DNA of 64,000 nt, from the NCBI GenBank assembly GCA_014872805.1, contig WKFN01000003.1:81698-145697 (forward strand), read 5' to 3'. Source of the stretch: Opacimonas sp014872805. Its GTDB lineage: Bacteria; Pseudomonadota; Gammaproteobacteria; Enterobacterales; Alteromonadaceae. Below the pieces are notes generated by a model. That model searched no databases and had not been told where the DNA came from. It saw only the letters and a list, made by a program, of their open reading frames with translations. Below are positions 53,287 through 63,429 of this stretch, in pieces; positions within the stretch are counted from its first letter, which is position 1; each line of letters opens with the position of its first letter. The position numbers and the translations under genes are program-made.

Positions 53287-55215
53287 ATGATCGAACATTC
53301 ATTACAAAGAGACTGGAATATTGACGAGGCTGATGCATTGTATGGTGTATCTAAGTGGGGAGCTGGTTATTTTGCGATTAGCCAAAATGGCAACTTATGT
53401 GTTACTCCAGATACCGCTCGACCTCATATGCAGATTGATTTTACCGCTGTAATTGAAGAGATCCGAGAAGAGGGGATTCAGTTGCCTGTGGTTGTGCGCT
53501 TTCACGATGTATTAAGGGCGCAAGTAGCTCAACTCAATGAAACGTTTAATCGTATCATTCATGAAGCAAATTATCAGGGACTTTATCGCGGTGTGTACCC
53601 AGTTAAAGTCAATCAAATGCGTGAAGTCGTCGAAGAAATTGTCGATGCCGGTGCACCGTATCATTACGGTTTAGAAGCGGGCTCTAAAGCTGAACTTTTA
53701 ACGGTAATGGCATACAACACAACCCCAGATGCGTTGACAATCCTCAATGGTTACAAAGACGAAGAGTTTATGAAATTAGCCTTTTTGGCGCAAAAACTCG
53801 GGCGTAAAGTGCTTATCGTTGTTGAGAAGTTTTCTGAGTTATATCTGATTGTCAAAGTCGCTAAAGAGGTTGGCATTGAACCCATGATTGGCGTTCGGGC
53901 GAAACTTTCAGTCAAAGGTCGTGGCAAATGGGAAGGTTCTGGTGGCGACCGTGCAAAGTTTGGTTTAACAATCAGTGAAATTATCAATGCAGCGCGCTAT
54001 TTAGAAAGTGAAGGCTTGGGGCATTGCTTACAATTATTGCATTTCCATATCGGTTCACAATTAACGGATATCCGGGCGGTCAAAGAAGCGATAAATGAAG
54101 GCGCGTTGATTTACGCCGAAATGCATCATCTTGGTTTCCCACTGCAATACGTCGATGTCGGTGGCGGTTTGGGAATTGACTATGACGGCAGTAAATCTAC
54201 TAATGACTCGTCGCGAAATTATTCCTTGGATGAATATGTTGCCGATGTTGTGTATGGCATGCAAGAGGTGTGTGATTTAGAAAAAGTTCCTCATCCGACT
54301 CTTGTGAGTGAATCAGGGCGAGCCATTACCGCTCATCATAGTTGTGTGATCACAGAGATTGTTGGTGAGATACGCCCTGACAGTGCTGCAGTGGATACGT
54401 CTCCGAAAGACGATGAACACATCTTAGTAACCAATATTCGAGAGTTAAGTAAAACTGACATTAACAAAGAGAATATGCAAGAAGTCTTCAATGATGCGAG
54501 TCAATACAAAGAACAGGCTGATGCGGCGTTTAAGTTCCGCGTGTTGGATATCGAAGAAGTCGCTAAAGTTGAGACCTTTTATTGGCAGATCATGAATCGT
54601 ATTCGCAAACAATTGCGCACCGCAGAGTTTATTCCAGAGGAGCTCGAACAGTTAGATTTTGATTTATCCAGTCAATATTTGTGTAATTTTTCAATCTTTC
54701 AGTCGGCAGCTGATACATGGGCAATCGATCAAGTGCTACCGGTGGTACCGTTAACACGAATGAATGAAGTACCTGAAGTCAACTGTTCATTGGTTGATAT
54801 CACATGTGACTCCGATGGCAAAATCGATCAGTTCACGGTAGGTCGTGAGATATCAAATGTCATCCCAATGCATCAGTTGCGCAGCGGCGAGAACTATTAC
54901 ATTGGTCTATTTTTGACTGGAGCCTATCAAGATGTGATGGGAGATATGCATAACTTATTTGGGCGTCTAAATGAAGTACATATATTCAGTCATGATGATG
55001 ACCCACAAGATTTTTATATTGAGGAAGTGGTGCGCGGCTCTTCCGTAGAAAATGTACTATCAATTATGCAATATAATCCAGACTCTATGGCCAAAGACGT
55101 GAAGCGGTTGATAGACAAACAAGTCGCCGCAGGACATATCAAGCCTCGAGAGGGGGTAAAACTGACGGACTTTTACGAAAACTGTCTGTCTGGCTATACC
55201 TACCTCAAACGATAG
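53287..55215 (+). CDS. speA: Biosynthetic arginine decarboxylase SpeA
   Basis: A 642-residue PLP enzyme that converts arginine to agmatine, opening the polyamine route through putrescine. The PLP lysine is Lys107 in GVYPVKVNQ. The substrate region includes GVRAKLSVKGRGKWEGSGGD and the active-site segments YVDVGGGLGIDYDGS and LVSESGRAITAHHS. Length and order match the E. coli enzyme. The start has only a weak ribosome site. A structured leader lies upstream. The next gene (methyltransferase) follows closely on the same strand. Confidence 0.95.
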   Translation: MIEHSLQRDWNIDEADALYGVSKWGAGYFAISQNGNLCVTPDTARPHMQIDFTAVIEEIREEGIQLPVVVRFHDVLRAQVAQLNETFNRIIHEANYQGLYRGVYPVKVNQMREVVEEIVDAGAPYHYGLEAGSKAELLTVMAYNTTPDALTILNGYKDEEFMKLAFLAQKLGRKVLIVVEKFSELYLIVKVAKEVGIEPMIGVRAKLSVKGRGKWEGSGGDRAKFGLTISEIINAARYLESEGLGHCLQLLHFHIGSQLTDIRAVKEAINEGALIYAEMHHLGFPLQYVDVGGGLGIDYDGSKSTNDSSRNYSLDEYVADVVYGMQEVCDLEKVPHPTLVSESGRAITAHHSCVITEIVGEIRPDSAAVDTSPKDDEHILVTNIRELSKTDINKENMQEVFNDASQYKEQADAAFKFRVLDIEEVAKVETFYWQIMNRIRKQLRTAEFIPEELEQLDFDLSSQYLCNFSIFQSAADTWAIDQVLPVVPLTRMNEVPEVNCSLVDITCDSDGKIDQFTVGREISNVIPMHQLRSGENYYIGLFLTGAYQDVMGDMHNLFGRLNEVHIFSHDDDPQDFYIEEVVRGSSVENVLSIMQYNPDSMAKDVKRLIDKQVAAGHIKPREGVKLTDFYENCLSGYTYLKR

Positions 55216-55292
55216 TTGGCATCACTGAAGCGGTGTTGCGTGCAATACCTTGGCGCAGTTATTTGTGTTTGAAACATGGGAGTGGTCCAGTC

Positions 55293-55772
55293 GTGGTCTA
55301 TGACGAAGCTGTTTTTGAGCAATATATTGCAACGCCATATAAACCGGTGCGAGTGGTCGCCACCAATCAAGCCATCACGGCGGTCAGCTTTGTTGATGAT
55401 ATGGCTCGAGACGTTCCTAACAGTATTACAGAGTCTTGTGTCGCGCAACTCAACGACTATTTTGCTGGAGAGCGTAAACGCTTTGCATTACCCCTAGCCC
55501 CGAGTGGGACCGCTTATCAGCATAAAGTATGGGCTGGGTTGCAGGATATTGAATACGGTGAAACATGGAGTTACGCTCAACTTGCCCAGCATATTGGTCA
55601 GCCCAATGGCAGTCGTTCAGTGGGCAATGCAAATAGCAAAAATCCCATCGCAATAATTATCCCCTGTCATCGTGTTATTGGCGCAAATGGACATTTAACA
55701 GGTTATGCCGGTGGTTTAGACATCAAATCTACTCTGCTTGCACACGAAAACCCACAAAGAGGATTTTTCTAG
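55293..55772 (+). CDS. ogt: Methylated-DNA-protein-cysteine methyltransferase
   Basis: A 159-residue suicide repair protein that takes alkyl groups from O6-alkylguanine onto its own cysteine. The active site is PCHRV with Cys125; the minor-groove helix region SRSVGNANSKNPIAIIIPCH and the DNA-intercalation GETWSYAQLA are intact. The GTG at 55293 has GGGAG ten bases upstream and gives the family start at PVRVVATNQAITAVSF; a GTG at 55233 would add 20 unrelated residues. It lacks the Ada N-terminal domains, so I label it ogt type. Confidence 0.87.
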   Translation: MVYDEAVFEQYIATPYKPVRVVATNQAITAVSFVDDMARDVPNSITESCVAQLNDYFAGERKRFALPLAPSGTAYQHKVWAGLQDIEYGETWSYAQLAQHIGQPNGSRSVGNANSKNPIAIIIPCHRVIGANGHLTGYAGGLDIKSTLLAHENPQRGFF

Positions 55773-55776
55773 AAAT

Positions 55777-56661
55777 ATGCCGTTCAAAGATTTTGTTGAA
55801 TTAATTGTATTAGGTGCGATTTGGGGCGCGTCATTTATGTTGATGCGCATTGCCGTACCTGAGTTTGGCATTTTTGCAATGGTTGAGATCCGCGCTTTGC
55901 TCGCTGCGCTGATTTTGTTGCCCTTTGTTGTGTGGCGCAAACAAACGTCGGAGATGTTTGCGCAATGGCGCCATGTCATTGTGGTGGGGTTGTTAAATAC
56001 CGCGATCCCCTTTTGTTTTTTTGCCTATGGTTCGTTCCATTTACCCTCTGCACTTACTGCACTATTAAATGGCACCGCTGGTATATTTGGTGCGTTATTA
56101 GCTTGGCTGTGGTTGCGCGAGACGATTTCGCATGCGGCGAAGATAGGCTTTGCTTGCGGCATAGTTGGTGTGTACTTACTTAGTTATGAATCCCTAAGTT
56201 TAGAGGGTGTCACCTTGATGCCAGTGATTGCTTGCTTGATTGCAACCTTCTGTTATGGGGTTGCTATTTGTTATTTTAAAAAATACTTAACTGGCACGAA
56301 GCCCCTCGCCATCGCGGCTGGCTCACAGGTTGTATCCGCTGTTGTGCTGTTGCCTTTGGTCGTTATCTATCCGGTCACAGCCATGCCATCATTGGAAGCG
56401 TGGGGCGCGGTGTTGTTTTTGGCAGTGGTGTGCACGGGTATTGCTTACATGATGTATTTTAATTTAATTGGCAAAATTGGGGCATCCAAGGCCATTTATG
56501 TCGGGTATATTGTGCCTGTGTTTGGCCTAATTTGGGGCTGGTGGCTTTTGGATGAAACCATATCTGATTTAATGCTCTTCGGTGCGGTGGTCATATTACT
56601 CGGGGTGATGTTGACAAGTGGTGGCTTCGATCGGGCACGGCGGTGGCTGAACTCAAAATAA
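55777..56661 (+). CDS. EamA family transporter
   Basis: A 294-residue inner-membrane protein with about ten membrane spans in two EamA repeats (residues about 10-140 and 150-290). EamA proteins export metabolites such as amino acids or act as permeases; the substrate is not readable. The ATG at 55777 begins MPFKDFVELIVLGAIWGASF, four bases after the stop of the methyltransferase gene. A TTG at 55738 would overlap that gene. Confidence 0.87.
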   Translation: MPFKDFVELIVLGAIWGASFMLMRIAVPEFGIFAMVEIRALLAALILLPFVVWRKQTSEMFAQWRHVIVVGLLNTAIPFCFFAYGSFHLPSALTALLNGTAGIFGALLAWLWLRETISHAAKIGFACGIVGVYLLSYESLSLEGVTLMPVIACLIATFCYGVAICYFKKYLTGTKPLAIAAGSQVVSAVVLLPLVVIYPVTAMPSLEAWGAVLFLAVVCTGIAYMMYFNLIGKIGASKAIYVGYIVPVFGLIWGWWLLDETISDLMLFGAVVILLGVMLTSGGFDRARRWLNSK

Positions 56662-56730
56662 TTTTCCACTTTTACACACTCCTTTCTTTTCGCTACACTA
56701 TTGCAACTTAGACAAAAGGAATAGACAAGA

Positions 56731-58089
56731 ATGTCATTATCAGTAGTTATTCTTGCGGCCGGGAAAGGCACGCGTATGAAATCTTCTCTCCCCAAAGTCC
56801 TGCATCCGATCGGCGGCAAAGCCATGGTTCAGCACATTATAGATACCGTAGATACCTTGGGTGCAGAACAAGTCAACCTCGTCTACGGTCACGGTGCCGA
56901 GCAGTTACAGGCTGCCGTTAAGCACGACAATTTGAATTGGTGTTTGCAAGCTGAGCAACTTGGCACTGGGCATGCCGTACAACAAGCTATACCGCATATT
57001 GCTGATGATGCTGATGTGTTGATCTTGGTGGGAGACGCGCCGTTAATCAAAGCGACGACACTTGCTAGATTGTTAGAGGCCAAAGCGAGCGCTGATTTAG
57101 CGTTATTAACTGTGCATTTGGATGACCCGACCGGTATGGGACGTATTATTCGTGACGGCGAAAATATTACAGCGATTGTCGAACACAAAGATGCAACGGA
57201 TGTGCAACGTGAAATCACCGAGATCAACACTGGTATGATGGTCATGCGAGGCGCTGATTTGAAGCGCTGGTTAGGACAGCTAAATAATGACAATGCGCAA
57301 GGTGAGTTCTATTTGACCGATGTCATTGCCATGGCAGCTAACGAAGGTAAGCAAATTCGCGCAGCACATCCTGAAACCCCTATTGAAGTCGAAGGCGTCA
57401 ACAACCGAGTGCAATTAGCGCGTTTGGAATGTGCCTATCAACATGAACAGGCCGAAATCGTCATGCTCAATGGCGCGTCTCTGGCTGATCCACATCGTTT
57501 TGATGTGCGCGGTACGTTGACTGTCGGTAATGATGTGTCAATCGACGTGAACTGTTTATTTGAAGGTAATGTTGTGATCGGTAACAACGTGCGTATTGGC
57601 CCGAACTGTGTCTTACAAAACTGTCAAATTGCGGATGGGGCGGTCATCGAAGCTTTCAGCATTGTGCAAGAAGCGATTGTCGGTGAGCACTGTCAAGTAG
57701 GGCCTTATGCCCGACTACGACCTGGCGCAGAAATGGCCGAAGGCGCCAAAGTCGGTAATTTTGTTGAAATGAAAAAGACGTACCTTGGCAAGGGTTCCAA
57801 AGCCAATCACTTAACCTATCTCGGTGATACCACAGTAGGAGAGGGCGCAAACATTGGTGCAGGTACGATTACTTGTAATTATGATGGTGTGAATAAATCG
57901 AAGACTGTGATTGGCGACGGTGCTTTTATCGGTTCGAACTCGTCTTTAGTGGCACCGGTTGAAATTGGCGCACAAGCTACTGTTGGTGCGGGCTCGGTAT
58001 TGACTAAGACTGTGGCAGATGGCGAGTTAGCGATTGCTCGAGCCAAGCAACGAAACTTATCCGGTTGGGAACGCCCAAGCAAAAAATAG
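56731..58089 (+). CDS. glmU: Bifunctional UDP-GlcNAc pyrophosphorylase/GlcN-1-P acetyltransferase
   Basis: A 452-residue two-domain enzyme for the last steps to UDP-N-acetylglucosamine. The N-terminal pyrophosphorylase has LAAGKGTRMKSSLPKVLHPI and GDAPLI; the C-terminal left-handed beta helix has repeated hexapeptides such as VIGNNVRIGPNCVLQN and the catalytic His region NHLTYLGD. The product feeds peptidoglycan and LPS. AAAAGGAA precedes the start. Three bases separate its stop from the convergent rlmA. Confidence 0.96.
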   Translation: MSLSVVILAAGKGTRMKSSLPKVLHPIGGKAMVQHIIDTVDTLGAEQVNLVYGHGAEQLQAAVKHDNLNWCLQAEQLGTGHAVQQAIPHIADDADVLILVGDAPLIKATTLARLLEAKASADLALLTVHLDDPTGMGRIIRDGENITAIVEHKDATDVQREITEINTGMMVMRGADLKRWLGQLNNDNAQGEFYLTDVIAMAANEGKQIRAAHPETPIEVEGVNNRVQLARLECAYQHEQAEIVMLNGASLADPHRFDVRGTLTVGNDVSIDVNCLFEGNVVIGNNVRIGPNCVLQNCQIADGAVIEAFSIVQEAIVGEHCQVGPYARLRPGAEMAEGAKVGNFVEMKKTYLGKGSKANHLTYLGDTTVGEGANIGAGTITCNYDGVNKSKTVIGDGAFIGSNSSLVAPVEIGAQATVGAGSVLTKTVADGELAIARAKQRNLSGWERPSKK

Positions 58090-58092
58090 TCG

Positions 58093-58962
58093 TCAAATAG
58101 CCATTTTACGAAGTACTTTGATATGGAAATGCGCGTGTGCCGTTGTGAGTTTCTCACTGAGCAACGCGCGTTTTGCTTCTGAGATACTCCAGTAAAATGG
58201 TGTCATTTGTAATAGTGCCTGTCGTGTGTCCTCGTGTTTTTGTACATCAATGGCAAAATACAACTCTTGATTGTCTAGGATCTCAAATCCAGCCGGACAA
58301 TCATCATCTACCTCGTGCCTAGAGGGCGCATCGTAAACACACTCTTTTAGTTCATAAAGATGTTCTGGAGCAGGATTGACTATAATCCAAATACCATCAT
58401 CCTTAAGCACTCGACGGATTTCACTCTCTGACGACGGTGCAAAGATTTGTATTACTACAGACTGACTACACTCTGCCAAAGGGATCGCAAACGTACTGGC
58501 CACCGCAAAGTGCGCCTGAGGTAATCGTTTTGCAGCTTTCGCTACTGCGGATTTAGCAATATCAATGCCGCAGTATGCCGAGTTGGGGTATGTATTGTTA
58601 ATTAAGTCATGCAGAGTCGAAAGGTAGTAGCCTTCACCACATCCGGCATCAAACAGTCGCAAAGCATCATAAGGCTGGTAAAGCGTGATTAACTGGCTGA
58701 GGCGTTGCGCAAGTGGTGAATAATGCCCTTGTGATAAGAATGTCCGTCGCGCGGTCACCATTTCTGGTGAGTCACCAGGTTGTTTGCTTTTTTTGTACTG
58801 TACAAGATGTAAGTTCACGTACCCCTGCTTGGCAAGATCAAACTGATGCTGATTGTCACACCCCAAGGTACGGTCTTTTTGCGATAGAGGGAGATAGCAT
58901 GCAGGACATAAGCATTGATTGTGGATGGAAGATAGCATAGTGGAAGGAAGTGAGCTGAACAT
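58093..58962 (-). CDS. rlmA: 23S rRNA (guanine-745-N1)-methyltransferase RlmA
   Basis: A 289-residue methyltransferase that modifies G745 in 23S rRNA. A zinc motif opens it (CLCPACYLPL and LGCDNQHQFDLAKQGYVNL), followed by the RlmA signature KQPGDSPEMVTARRTFL and a SAM-binding fold (LFDAGCGEGYYL). The start is ambiguous: ATG at 58962 or at 58938, neither with a good ribosome site; I kept the longer. It is divergent from the DeoR gene. Confidence 0.9.
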   Translation of the reverse strand: MFSSLPSTMLSSIHNQCLCPACYLPLSQKDRTLGCDNQHQFDLAKQGYVNLHLVQYKKSKQPGDSPEMVTARRTFLSQGHYSPLAQRLSQLITLYQPYDALRLFDAGCGEGYYLSTLHDLINNTYPNSAYCGIDIAKSAVAKAAKRLPQAHFAVASTFAIPLAECSQSVVIQIFAPSSESEIRRVLKDDGIWIIVNPAPEHLYELKECVYDAPSRHEVDDDCPAGFEILDNQELYFAIDVQKHEDTRQALLQMTPFYWSISEAKRALLSEKLTTAHAHFHIKVLRKMAI

Positions 58963-59032
58963 AAAGGTATTGTCTCAAGGTTTTAGAATGGGTTCAAATC
59001 AGTCTCTAAGAAAAAGGCTTAGAGCAAATGGA

Positions 59033-59060
59033 TTGCGAAACGAAAAATACAAAGTATAAT
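59033..59060 (+). promoter_or_regulatory. Promoter of the DeoR-family regulator
   Basis: TTGCGA (59033-59038), 16 bases, then a perfect TATAAT (59055-59060). It lies 30 bases before the GTG start and inside the inverted repeat. Confidence 0.55.
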
Positions 59061-59074
59061 TAACTTTCGTTTCG
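59036..59074. promoter_or_regulatory. Operator-like inverted repeat over the DeoR gene promoter
   Basis: CGAAACGAAA and TTTCGTTTCG are perfect 10-base inverted copies with 19 bases between, centred on the -10 hexamer. Each arm is itself two direct TTTCG-like units, the pattern seen in DeoR-family operators such as AgaR and GlpR sites. It fits autorepression of the regulator and so of glmS. Confidence 0.6.
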
Positions 59075-59089
59075 AAATATTGGTGTGTT

Positions 59090-59845
59090 GTGACTGTTGC
59101 GCAAAATCGTAATTTAATCAAAAATCAACTCTTAAAAAATCAGTCTGTGACGGTTTCCGGCTTGTCTAATCTGCTGGGTATTTCAGAGGTTTCGATTCGA
59201 AAGTATTTGACTCAACTTGAGCGCGATGGATTTTGCATTCGTACGCACGGTGGTGCGGTGTTAGTACCCGAAAAATCCCCAGTAATACAACCGCTTTCCA
59301 AAGTGAAACAAGCCATCGCAAAGACTGCCGCCAGCCTTATTCAACCTGGCGCTCGCATCATTGTAGATAGCGGTTCGACGACTGCTCGCTTGTTGCCTTT
59401 TTTGCAACAAATTCCTGATATTGTTGTCATGACTAACTCGTTGCCGATTGCAACGGCGTTAACTGAGCGCAGTAACAACGCGACCATCTTGATGTGTGGT
59501 GGCACCTGGGACCCTGTCTCGCATTCTTTTCAAGGGCAAATGTCTGAGAAGATGATTGCATCGTACAACTTTGAATGGGCGTTTGTCGGTGCTTCCGGCG
59601 TCGACGTTGATACAGGCACGGCAACCTTTCACGAATTAACCAAGCTCAGCCAAGTTATGTCTGACGTTTCTGAACAGACCATTGTGATGGCTGAGTCAGA
59701 TAAATTGAGCAAAAAAATGCCCAATATCGAATTAGCATGGTCACAGATTTCGCATTTTGTGACCGATAACCAAATAACAGAAGAAGCCGTTACACAGATC
59801 CGTGCGCATGACGTACATGTCTTGCTGGCGGACAAAGGAGAATAA
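59090..59845 (+). CDS. glmR: DeoR/GlpR family transcriptional regulator (glmS-linked)
   Basis: A 251-residue DeoR-family repressor. The helix-turn-helix is VTVSGLSNLLGISEVSIRKY followed by LTQLERDGFCIRTHGGAVL; the effector domain has IVDSGSTTARLLPFL, the sugar-phosphate binding pattern. The start codon is GTG. It lies two bases before glmS, the arrangement of the proposed GlmR regulators of amino sugar synthesis in Alteromonadales and Shewanella; the name is assigned by context and is moderately sure. Confidence 0.82.
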   Translation: MTVAQNRNLIKNQLLKNQSVTVSGLSNLLGISEVSIRKYLTQLERDGFCIRTHGGAVLVPEKSPVIQPLSKVKQAIAKTAASLIQPGARIIVDSGSTTARLLPFLQQIPDIVVMTNSLPIATALTERSNNATILMCGGTWDPVSHSFQGQMSEKMIASYNFEWAFVGASGVDVDTGTATFHELTKLSQVMSDVSEQTIVMAESDKLSKKMPNIELAWSQISHFVTDNQITEEAVTQIRAHDVHVLLADKGE

Positions 59846-59847
59846 AT

Positions 59848-61680
59848 ATGTGTGGGATCGTCGGAGCTGTTGCAGAGCGCAATGTAGTAGAAATTTTATT
59901 AGAAGGGTTAAAACGCCTAGAGTACAGAGGTTATGACTCTGCTGGAGTGGCATTGTTAACCGCTGACGGTGAGTTCAGCCGTGTGCGTCGTACGGGAAAA
60001 GTACAAGCGCTTGCCGATGCCATCACAGACGATAATGGCAAAGGTTCAACCGGTATTGCGCATACGCGTTGGGCAACGCACGGCGGTGTTACTGAAAACA
60101 ATGCACATCCCCATACGTCATCATCGCGTATCGCCGTGGTACACAATGGTATTATTGAAAACTTCCAAGCATTACGCGAGGAGTTATCTGCACAAGGCTA
60201 TACCATTGCCACTGATACAGATACCGAAACTATTGCACATACAGTACATGCTTTACTTGATAGTCATGATTCGTTGTTGTCAGCCGTGCAAACGGCGGTT
60301 AAAAAGTTTGAAGGTGCGTATGGTACCGTCATTATGGACCAGGTCGATCCGTCTAGAGTGGTCGTAGCACGTTCAGGCTCGCCTTTGGTCATTGGCTTAG
60401 GTCTAGGTGAAAACTTTATTGCTTCCGATCAAATGGCATTGCTTCCAGTTACGCGCCGCTTTATCTTTTTAGAAGAAGGTGATGTGGCTGAAATCACGCG
60501 TCGTTCAGTGGCTATTTTTGATGTGGATGGTAATCCAGTTGAGCGTGAGATCATTGAATCCAATGTCGAACATGACGCCGGTGATAAGGGGCAATATCGT
60601 CATTACATGCTCAAAGAAACCTACGAGCAGCCAACCGTTGTGCGCAACGCCTTAGCAGGGCGTTTGGATGCCAATGGTGCGATTGAGGGGATTTTTGGCG
60701 CAGGCTCTGAGGTATTGTTAAGTAAAGTGAAGCACGTGCAGATCATCGCATGTGGCACATCTTATCACGCGGGGATGACCGCGCGTTATTGGCTGGAGCA
60801 GTATGCTAATGTCTCGTGTAATGTCGAGATTGCTTCTGAGTTTCGTTACCGCAAATCGGTCGTTCAGCCAAACAGTTTATTAGTGACCATCTCGCAATCT
60901 GGTGAAACCGCGGATACGCTCGCTGCACTGCGATTAGCGCAAGAGTTGGGCTATATGTCGAGTTTGACCATTTGTAATGTGGATGGTTCGTCTTTGGTGC
61001 GAGAATCCGATATGGCGTTCATGACCAAAGCGGGCGCAGAAATTGGCGTGGCTTCAACCAAAGCATTCACTACCCAGCTCACCGCATTCTTGTTGTTAAC
61101 GCTTACATTAGGCAAATACAACGGCATGTTGGATGCAGACAAAGCTGATATCATTGCAGGCCTGCAAAGTTTACCGGCAAAACTTGATGAAACCCTGGCG
61201 TTGGCTGGTGAGATTGAAGACTTGGCAGAAGAGTTTGCGGATAAGCACCACTCATTATTTTTAGGTCGTGGTGAGCAGTATCCAATTGCCATGGAAGGTG
61301 CTTTAAAGCTCAAAGAAATCTCGTACATTCACGCCGAAGCGTATGCGTCAGGTGAGTTGAAACACGGTCCATTAGCATTGATTGACGATGAGATGCCGGT
61401 GATTGTTGTTGCACCAAACAATGAGTTACTCGAAAAACTCAAATCAAATGTTGAGGAAGTCCGCGCACGTGGTGGCATCATGTATGTGTTTGCCGATAAA
61501 GATGCGCGTTTTGAATCGGATGAAACGATGCGTGTGGTACCGGTGCCACATTGTCATGCGTCCATTGCGCCGATTGTGTATACCATTCCTTTGCAGTTGT
61601 TGTCCTATTATGTGGCATTAATTAAAGGAACAGATGTGGATCAACCTCGAAATTTGGCGAAGTCCGTTACGGTGGAGTAA
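59848..61680 (+). CDS. glmS: Glutamine-fructose-6-phosphate aminotransferase GlmS
   Basis: A 610-residue aminotransferase that makes glucosamine-6-phosphate from fructose-6-phosphate and glutamine. The N-terminal nucleophile Cys2 is in MCGIVGAVAERNVVEILLEG; the glutamine loop and RWATHGGVTENNAHPH are intact. The C-terminal SIS domains have ACGTSYHAGM and SQSGETADT with the final Lys603-type region LAKSVTVE. It provides the first step of UDP-GlcNAc synthesis, and its control is likely by the upstream repressor rather than a riboswitch, since no glmS ribozyme-like structure is visible. Confidence 0.97.
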   Translation: MCGIVGAVAERNVVEILLEGLKRLEYRGYDSAGVALLTADGEFSRVRRTGKVQALADAITDDNGKGSTGIAHTRWATHGGVTENNAHPHTSSSRIAVVHNGIIENFQALREELSAQGYTIATDTDTETIAHTVHALLDSHDSLLSAVQTAVKKFEGAYGTVIMDQVDPSRVVVARSGSPLVIGLGLGENFIASDQMALLPVTRRFIFLEEGDVAEITRRSVAIFDVDGNPVEREIIESNVEHDAGDKGQYRHYMLKETYEQPTVVRNALAGRLDANGAIEGIFGAGSEVLLSKVKHVQIIACGTSYHAGMTARYWLEQYANVSCNVEIASEFRYRKSVVQPNSLLVTISQSGETADTLAALRLAQELGYMSSLTICNVDGSSLVRESDMAFMTKAGAEIGVASTKAFTTQLTAFLLLTLTLGKYNGMLDADKADIIAGLQSLPAKLDETLALAGEIEDLAEEFADKHHSLFLGRGEQYPIAMEGALKLKEISYIHAEAYASGELKHGPLALIDDEMPVIVVAPNNELLEKLKSNVEEVRARGGIMYVFADKDARFESDETMRVVPVPHCHASIAPIVYTIPLQLLSYYVALIKGTDVDQPRNLAKSVTVE

Positions 61681-61682
61681 GT

Positions 61683-63237
61683 TTACCGCTCTGTCTTAGG
61701 TTCTCCAATCACCATTTGAAGTGCCTCTATAATGTCGTGCACTTCAAATGGTTTGGAGATGACAGCTGTAAATCCAAGCTCCAAATAATGTCTGCATCCT
61801 GCGGGGGAGGCATTACCTGTTACCGCAATGATGGGTAAATTGGGCGAGCGCTCTCGCAACTTTTTAAACAAAGCAACCCCATCCATTTCTGGCATGCGAA
61901 CATCGGTTATTACTACATCAAAGCAATAATGATTGATGGCAGAAAGTGCATCGTGTGCGGACGCTGTGGTGAGCAGTTTTTGCACATGAGGTTTCAATAT
62001 ATACTGGCACAGTTCTCGACTGATGTCGTCATCCTCTACGAGCAATACTGACAGAGGTATTGCATCATGAGTGGGCGGGGGGATATCTGGGTTTGAAAGT
62101 GTGTTTCGCCACTCTACCGGCAATGAGATCAATATACGAGTGCCTTGTCCCAATGTTGAGTCAAGTTGAATTTCACCTTTTAGCAGTGAGATGAGTGTCT
62201 TGCATAACGCCATACCCAACCCTGTCCCTTCATATGAGCCGTTTGGTAAATTTTAACGCGTTAGATAACACATTGTAGCGCTTTCTTTTGTGCGTGATAT
62301 TGATGAATTTGTATAGCCTGTTTGAGCTCGTCAGTGTTAAACCAGTCCAACGAAACCAATGTTTCATGATTCGAAGACTTTTGATATTCCAGTATTGTAT
62401 TGACGATTTTTGTTATTCATTATCAGTAGAATAATCAAAAATAGAATAAAGATAAGCAACCCAATAATCATCAGATATTGAATCTCTTAGTAAGAATATT
62501 CGATACGCCCTACAATTTGGTAATCTTCACTATAACTTGCGGGATCCAGTCCATAGTGTGCCAGTGCGTCATTGTGATACAAGGCAACAGTGACTTCCAT
62601 ATCGTCCTTTGTGAGTACTTTATAAGGTCGAATTCACTACTGAACAGAAACAACACGGGAATGTGATTGGCTTTAAGCCAGTTAAACTCAGATATTTCTT
62701 GTGGTGATTGTGGTGATTGTGGTGGATGAGTCACTAATGCAAACGTGTCCTTGATGAATAAGGGAGGTGTCTGATCGAGTCGCCTAGATTGATATCAGAT
62801 GGTATTGCTCGTCCAGTCTTGGGTGTCCACAAAATATGGGTAAATAAATGTTCTGCAGCAGGAAAAAAATCAGGATATTCTTCTAAGAACATTCCTGCTG
62901 ACGAACCTTGACTAATGATACGGGTGATGGGGGTGGTTTCATCAATCCCAGAGATGAGCATCACCGCTTTGTTATAAAGTGGAAAGGTATTTGATCTGTC
63001 ACTTTCCGACAGTGAGGAATAGAATGAATCTACAAAACTAATATAAACAGGCGTATTAAACGACGTTTGATTTAATTGATGGTTAAGCTCCTGAGTAAAC
63101 GTAGATGTACCTGATCGCTCAAGAATAATAAGTGTCGCAGAAGTTGCGTTAAATCCCGGCAACAAAAAATAAAAAAGACCAAAAGAGCGTGCAGTAAACG
63201 TGTCATTTATAATATTCCTTTTACTAATCATAACCAC
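61683..63237 (-). pseudogene. Decayed hybrid sensor histidine kinase/response regulator
   Basis: Pieces of one hybrid kinase lie in several frames. From the 5' end: a periplasmic sensor piece (FNATSATLIILERSGTSTFT) ending at a frameshift near 62770; a second piece (HIPVLFLFSSEFD) that shifts again near 62625 to a frame that reaches a stop at 62487-62489; a membrane span (YLMIIGLLIFILFLIILLIM) behind the stop; kinase scraps including an N-box-like VLSNALKFTK (about 62241-62276) in another frame; and an intact end (61683-62219) with ATPase GTGLGMALCK and a receiver (LLVEDDDISRE, VVITDVRMPEMDG). The HisKA helix and much of the ATPase domain are missing. The receiver piece might still be translated alone. 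Confidence 0.85.
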
Positions 63238-63429
63238 GTTTTGGTGATTTCTTGAGCTGATATTAACTGCAACATATGTCAGAGTAAAGCTAGATAAACA
63301 GATATGTGCCAGTTCTTTACCTAGTGCAGATATCCTAATATAGACTAAAAAGTTATATTATAATGTACACATAGGGTTAAGATAATAAGAGTCAGTCCAT
63401 CGATTACTATATATTGGAGCAAGGCAAAT

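Noticed and set aside
61680..61720. A glmS riboswitch-ribozyme or downstream control element
   Set aside because: The glmS ribozyme belongs to Firmicutes and sits upstream of the gene; no such structure is visible around glmS here.
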